Assembly: GCA_032127075.1 (NCBI GenBank)
Contig: JAQAZZ010000214.1
Location: forward strand, 1 to 10,406
Reading direction: 5' to 3'
Origin: GCA-2699445 sp032127075
Lineage (GTDB): Bacteria > Actinomycetota > Actinomycetes > S36-B12 > GCA-2699445
DNA length: 10,406 bases
Shown: positions 6,904-10,406 of the stretch, in pieces
Layout of the letters: each line of letters opens with the position of its first letter
Numbering within the stretch: position 1 is the first letter of the stretch
The notes under the pieces: model-generated
Seen by the model: the letters and a program-made list of their open reading frames with translations, nothing else
Databases searched by the model: none
Told to the model about the DNA's origin: nothing
Translations under genes and position numbers: made by a program

Positions 6904-7751
6904 GCGACCTGCGCGGCGCCGATCCAACGGCCGCTGAAGGCGCCAGGCCCGGCGCCGGGAGGCGTATCCGGCGCTGGTTCGGGGACAACCTGCTTCGCAT
7001 CTTCGCCTTCCTCGCCTTCTTCTACCTCCTGCTTCCGGTGGCCTACACCTTCGTGTTCTCCTTCAACGACTCGGGCAAGTCCAACCTGGTCTGGCAGGGC
7101 TTCACACTCGACAACTGGGCCAACCCGTGCGGCGCGCCCGAGGTCTGCCAGTCAGTGGTCAACTCCGTGGCGGTCGCACTGCTGGCCACTCTTGTGGCAA
7201 CGATCCTGGGCACACTGATCGCCTTCGCGCTCGTCCGGCACCGATTCCGGGGCCGGGAGTCGACCAACCTGCTCATCTTCCTGCCAATGGCGACCCCGGA
7301 GGTTGTGCTGGGCTCTTCGCTGCTGGCGCTGTTCCTCAACATCCTTGTGCCGCTGGGCTTCTGGACGGTCGTCATCGCCCACATCATGTTCTGCATCAGC
7401 TTCGTGGTGGTGACGGTGAAGGCGCGCCTAGCCAGTCTCGATCCGCGGCTGGAGCAGGCGGCCATGGACCTCTACGCCACCGAGTGGCAGGCCTTCCGCA
7501 GCATCACACTGCCGTTGGTGGCACCGGGCATCGCCGCGGCGGCCCTGCTGGCCTTCTCGTTGTCGTTCGACGATTTCATCATCACCAACTTCAACTCCGG
7601 GCAGTTCACCACCTTCCCGAAGTTCGTCTACGTCTCGGCGGCCCGCGGAATACCCGCGCAGGCCAACGTGATCGCCTCGGCGATGTTCTTCGTGGCGTTG
7701 GCAATCGTTCTGCTGTCGATGTTCGCGGGGCGCAGCCGCAGGAGGCAGTGA
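6900..7751 (+). CDS. potC: Polyamine ABC transporter permease (PotC-like)
   Basis: This 283-residue protein is the second membrane subunit. It has a basic N-terminal tail (GRRIRRW), a first membrane segment near residues 31-54, further segments near 85-110, 123-150, 153-173, 208-230 and 252-275, and a basic C-terminus. The EAA-type loop EQAAMDLYATEWQAFRSITLP (from residue 185) lies before the fifth segment. SFDDFIITNF is a hallmark of PotC-type permeases. The start codon overlaps the potB stop as ATGA and has its own GGAGG seven bases upstream. The extracytoplasmic loop after the first segment contains a Cys77/Cys83 pair in NPCGAPEVC, which could form a disulfide outside the cell. Confidence 0.92.
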   Translation: MSDLRGADPTAAEGARPGAGRRIRRWFGDNLLRIFAFLAFFYLLLPVAYTFVFSFNDSGKSNLVWQGFTLDNWANPCGAPEVCQSVVNSVAVALLATLVATILGTLIAFALVRHRFRGRESTNLLIFLPMATPEVVLGSSLLALFLNILVPLGFWTVVIAHIMFCISFVVVTVKARLASLDPRLEQAAMDLYATEWQAFRSITLPLVAPGIAAAALLAFSLSFDDFIITNFNSGQFTTFPKFVYVSAARGIPAQANVIASAMFFVALAIVLLSMFAGRSRRRQ

Positions 7752-7752
7752 G

Positions 7753-9168
7753 ATGCCCTTCGCCGAAGAGCCCGGGCCCCATGCACTGGCCGCGGTGAGC
7801 CAGGCCGAACATCGGCCCCTGTGGCTGGACTCCCCCGCGCGACCAGCACCCCGGCCGCCGCTGGAGGGCAGTCGCGACACGGACCTGCTGATCGTCGGCG
7901 CCGGACTGTCGGGGCTGTGGACGGCAGTGCGGGCGAAGGAGCGCCGTCCCGACCTGGATGTTGTCCTGCTGGAGGGCAGTCGAATCGCCAACGCGGCGTC
8001 GGGGCGCAACGGCGGCTTCATGTCTGCGTCGATCACCCACGGGCATCTCAACGGCATCCGGCGGTGGCCGCAGGAGTTCCGGACGCTCTACGAGTTGGGG
8101 CTGGCCAATCTCGCGGGGATCGAGAAGACGATCGCCGACCATGGGATCGACTGCGGCTACCACCGCGCCGGGGAACTGGATGTCGCCACGGAGGCGCACC
8201 AGGTGGCCGAGTTGGCGGAACACGCCCAGCGCGTCGCGGAGTACGGGGTGGACCTGAAACCGCTTGACGTGGGACAGGCCCGGACACTGGTCGACTCCCC
8301 GTCGTACCGCGGCGCCCTGCTGGACCCCCACGTCGGACTGGTCGATCCGGCCCTGCTGTCGTGGGGACTCGCCCGCGTCGCGGAATCGCTGGGGGTCCAC
8401 ATCCACGAGAACACCGCGGTGCTGTCGGTGGAGCGCAACCGCGGCGGCATGCGCGCACGCACCGTCTCCGGACAGGTCGCAACAGGCAGGGCGGTGCTCA
8501 CGACCGCAGCCCACTCGCCGCTGCTGCGCCGGATCAAGGCCTACGTGATACCCGTCTTCGACCATGTGGTCGCCACTGCGCCGCTGCCGGGGGATCTGCT
8601 CACCACCCTCGGTGGAACCGACGGACCCGGCGTCAGCGACTCCGGCAATCAGTTCCACTACTACCGGGTCACCCCGGACCGCCGACTGCTGTGGGGCGGG
8701 TACGACGCCGTCTACTCCCGCGGCGAGCGGCCCGGGTCGTCCCTGGAGCGCGACGACCGTCTCACCGCTCGCCTCGTGCAGCACATGCACGACACGTTCC
8801 CGCAGTTGGGGGATGTTCCGATCGACTACACGTGGGCTGGCGCGATCGACACCTGTTCCCGGTTCTGTGGGTTCTGGGGCACTGCCCACGGCGGCCGCCT
8901 CGCATACGCGGCCGGCTACACCGGGTTGGGTGTGGGGGCGTCCCGGTTCGGCGCGGATGTGGTGCTGGACCTGCTGACCGGCGAGGACACCGCCCGCACC
9001 CGGTTGAAGATGGTGCGCAGCCACCCGCTGCCGTTCCCACCCGAACCGGTGCGGCAGTTGGGCATCGACATCACCCGCAGATCGCTGCAGGCCGCCGATG
9101 CCAACGGCGGTCGGCGCAACCTGTGGCTGCGAACCCTGGACCGCATCGGGCTGGGGTTCGACAGTTGA
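7753..9168 (+). CDS. FAD-dependent amine oxidoreductase (PuuB/DAO family)
   Basis: This 471-residue flavoprotein has an FAD-binding Rossmann motif, VGAGLSGL (48-55), E74 at the end of the second strand for ribose binding, and ASGRNGG (82-88), the DAO-family signature shared with glutamylputrescine oxidase PuuB. Other PuuB-like landmarks are GALLDPHVGLVDPALL in the middle, HYYRVTPDRRLLWGG, and DTFPQLGDVPIDYTWAG towards the C-terminus. The late flavin-contact segment reads AAGYTGLGVGASRFGADVV. About 40 residues precede the fold, as is common in this group. The enzyme would oxidise an amine or gamma-glutamyl amine to an aldehyde with O2 or another acceptor, feeding the two aldehyde dehydrogenases. 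No glutamyl-polyamine synthetase is present in the window, so the true substrate is open. ATG 7753 has AGGAGG seven bases upstream and lies one base after the potC stop. Confidence 0.85.
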   Translation: MPFAEEPGPHALAAVSQAEHRPLWLDSPARPAPRPPLEGSRDTDLLIVGAGLSGLWTAVRAKERRPDLDVVLLEGSRIANAASGRNGGFMSASITHGHLNGIRRWPQEFRTLYELGLANLAGIEKTIADHGIDCGYHRAGELDVATEAHQVAELAEHAQRVAEYGVDLKPLDVGQARTLVDSPSYRGALLDPHVGLVDPALLSWGLARVAESLGVHIHENTAVLSVERNRGGMRARTVSGQVATGRAVLTTAAHSPLLRRIKAYVIPVFDHVVATAPLPGDLLTTLGGTDGPGVSDSGNQFHYYRVTPDRRLLWGGYDAVYSRGERPGSSLERDDRLTARLVQHMHDTFPQLGDVPIDYTWAGAIDTCSRFCGFWGTAHGGRLAYAAGYTGLGVGASRFGADVVLDLLTGEDTARTRLKMVRSHPLPFPPEPVRQLGIDITRRSLQAADANGGRRNLWLRTLDRIGLGFDS

Positions 9169-9184
9169 GTTGGAGGAGAACACC

Positions 9185-10406
9185 ATGAGCAGCAATCCCC
9201 GAGTCACCCACTGGATCGACGGGCGACCGTGGCACGCAGACGCCGAGCGGCGGGGCGACGTGTACGACCCCGCAACCGGCGAGGTTGCCAAGACCGTCGA
9301 CTTCGCCTCAGCGGCCGAGGTTGACGCCGCAGTCGCAGCCGCCCGGCGGGCCTTCGACCAGGAGTGGGGCCGCTCCAGCCTGACCAAGCGGATGCAGGTG
9401 CTGTTCAACTTCCGCGAACTGGTCAACGAGCACTCCGAGGAGATCGCGGGACTCATCACCGCAGAGCACGGCAAGGTCCTGTCCGACGCCCTCGGCGAAG
9501 TCACCCGCGGACTGGAGGTGGTGGAGTTCGCCTGCGGCGGCGGGCATCTGCTGAAGGGCGGCTACTCCGAGGGGGTGTCCACCGGTGTCGACGTGTATTC
9601 CCTGCGGCAGCCGCTGGGTGTCGTGGGCATCATCTCGCCGTTCAACTTCCCCGCGATGGTGCCGATGTGGTTCTTCCCCATCGCCATCGCCGCGGGCAAC
9701 ACGGTGGTGGTCAAACCCAGCGAGAAGGACCCCAGCGCGATCATGCTGCTCGCCGACCTGTGGCAACGAGCCGGACTGCCGGACGGGGTGTTCAACGTGG
9801 TCCACGGCGACAAGGTGGCCGTGGACGCGCTGCTGAACCATCCGCTCGTGGAGTCCATCAGCTTCGTCGGCTCCACCCCCATCGCCCGCTACGTCTACGA
9901 GACGGCAACCGCCCGAGGCAAGCGGGTTCAAGCCCTCGGCGGGGCGAAGAACCACATGCTGGTGCTCCCCGACGCCGATCTGAGCCTCACCGCCGACTCC
10001 GCGGTGAACGCCGGCTTCGGGTCTGCCGGTGAACGCTGCATGGCGATCTCCGTGGTGGTGGCCGTGGAGCCGGTGGCCGACGATCTGGTCGAGGCAATCT
10101 CCGCCCGCATGGCTGGGTTGCGCACCGGCGACGGCAGGCGCGGCTGCGACATGGGGCCGCTGGTCACCGGCGCCCACCGCGACAAGGTCGCCGGCTACGT
10201 GAAGGCAGGAGCGGCCGAGGGCGCGATCCTGGTGGTGGACGGCCGTGATGTGAAGCCCGACGGTGACGCAGGAGGCTTCTGGCTCGGCCCAACGCTGTTC
10301 GACCGCGTCACCGCCGACTCCGCGGTGAACGCCGGCTTCGGGTCTGCCGGTGAACGCTGCATGGCGATCTCCGTGGTGGTGGCCGTGGAGCCGGTGGCCG
10401 ACGATC
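9185..10406 (+). CDS. mmsA: CoA-acylating methylmalonate/malonate-semialdehyde dehydrogenase (partial, suspect 3' end)
   Basis: The frame begins at ATG 9185 with the strongest ribosome site of the operon (GGAGGAG, about eight bases away) and stays open to the right edge. The protein has the MmsA signature: N154 in SPFNFP, K177 in VKPSE, GAKNHMLVLPDAD in place of the usual LELGG general-base motif, and catalytic C285 in GSAGERCMAISV. Loss of the general-base Glu is normal for this CoA-dependent group, which converts methylmalonate or malonate semialdehyde to propionyl- or acetyl-CoA. Only about 374 residues precede the anomaly, against roughly 500 in the family. After GPTLFDRV the expected DEIFGP region is missing and the sequence jumps back to an exact in-frame copy of the catalytic-Cys region (10308-10406). 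I regard residues up to about position 10307 as trustworthy and the rest as probably artefactual. Iol-type (inositol) dehydrogenase is the closest alternative. Confidence 0.88.
   Translation, partial: MSSNPRVTHWIDGRPWHADAERRGDVYDPATGEVAKTVDFASAAEVDAAVAAARRAFDQEWGRSSLTKRMQVLFNFRELVNEHSEEIAGLITAEHGKVLSDALGEVTRGLEVVEFACGGGHLLKGGYSEGVSTGVDVYSLRQPLGVVGIISPFNFPAMVPMWFFPIAIAAGNTVVVKPSEKDPSAIMLLADLWQRAGLPDGVFNVVHGDKVAVDALLNHPLVESISFVGSTPIARYVYETATARGKRVQALGGAKNHMLVLPDADLSLTADSAVNAGFGSAGERCMAISVVVAVEPVADDLVEAISARMAGLRTGDGRRGCDMGPLVTGAHRDKVAGYVKAGAAEGAILVVDGRDVKPDGDAGGFWLGPTLFDRVTADSAVNAGFGSAGERCMAISVVVAVEPVADD
9987..10085 (+). repeat. 99-bp direct repeat, first copy (inside mmsA)
   Basis: This copy encodes the expected catalytic-Cys region of MmsA (TADSAVNAGFGSAGERCMA and on) and continues naturally afterwards, so it is the genuine location. 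It is identical to 10308-10406 at an offset of 321 bases (107 codons). Confidence 0.95.
10308..10406 (+). repeat. 99-bp direct repeat, second copy at the window end (probable assembly artefact)
   Basis: This is an exact copy of 9987-10085 that runs to the last base. The base just before it differs (G at 10307, C at 9986), so the match is exactly 99 bases. It puts a second catalytic-Cys motif where the family has its DEIFGP region. A length of 99 equals a commonly used assembly k-mer size, which suggests a de Bruijn-graph loop at a contig end. Confidence 0.9.

Noticed and set aside
7606..9504. Long minus-strand open frame (632 codons) opposite the potC end, the FAD oxidoreductase and the mmsA start
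   Set aside because: It crosses three well-supported plus-strand genes and shows no recognisable domain or plausible ribosome site; its openness follows from codon bias.
1..10406. CRISPR arrays, tRNA or rRNA genes, insertion sequences or phage genes
   Set aside because: No regularly spaced repeats, no tRNA-like cloverleaf or CCA end, no transposase or integrase motifs, and no terminal inverted repeats were seen; the only exact long repeat is the 99-base one at the right edge.

Overview
The window is GC-rich bacterial DNA with tightly packed genes. The codon bias, a Tat-type lipoprotein signal on the binding protein, Shine-Dalgarno-led starts and the overall protein style suggest a high-GC actinobacterium; this is inference, as no rRNA or species marker is present. 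The odd length, the genes cut at both ends and an assembly-like repeat at the right edge suggest a complete metagenomic or draft contig.

Layout: a leftward Lrp/AsnC-family regulator (1-437, C-terminal end cut off) is divergent from a rightward run of eight genes that continues past the right edge. The intervening region (438-604) holds a plausible sigma-70-like promoter with a 13-bp inverted repeat in its spacer, and a strong hairpin in the expected 5' leader. The run consists of two paralogous aminoaldehyde dehydrogenases (605-2044 and 2049-3551), a complete Pot-type polyamine ABC importer in the order binding protein, ATPase, permease, permease (3598-7751), a PuuB/DAO-type FAD amine oxidoreductase (7753-9168), and an MmsA-type CoA-acylating semialdehyde dehydrogenase (9185 to the edge). 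Gaps are only 1-46 bases and one junction is an ATGA overlap, so the genes very probably form one operon. No terminator is visible.

Working together (inference from families): the importer takes up putrescine or spermidine-like polyamines. The FAD enzyme, and perhaps an aminotransferase or glutamyl-polyamine synthetase outside the window, converts the amine to an aminoaldehyde. The two NAD-dependent dehydrogenases oxidise aminoaldehydes to omega-amino acids such as GABA or beta-alanine. MmsA could convert malonate semialdehyde (from beta-alanine) to acetyl-CoA. The Lrp-like protein is the likely local regulator.

The main caution is the right edge. The last 99 bases exactly repeat 9987-10085 inside mmsA, in frame, and replace the expected C-terminal sequence. 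This looks more like an assembly loop than biology. Otherwise this is a coherent polyamine-catabolism locus; I see no clearly new system, only several regulatory and architectural details worth checking.
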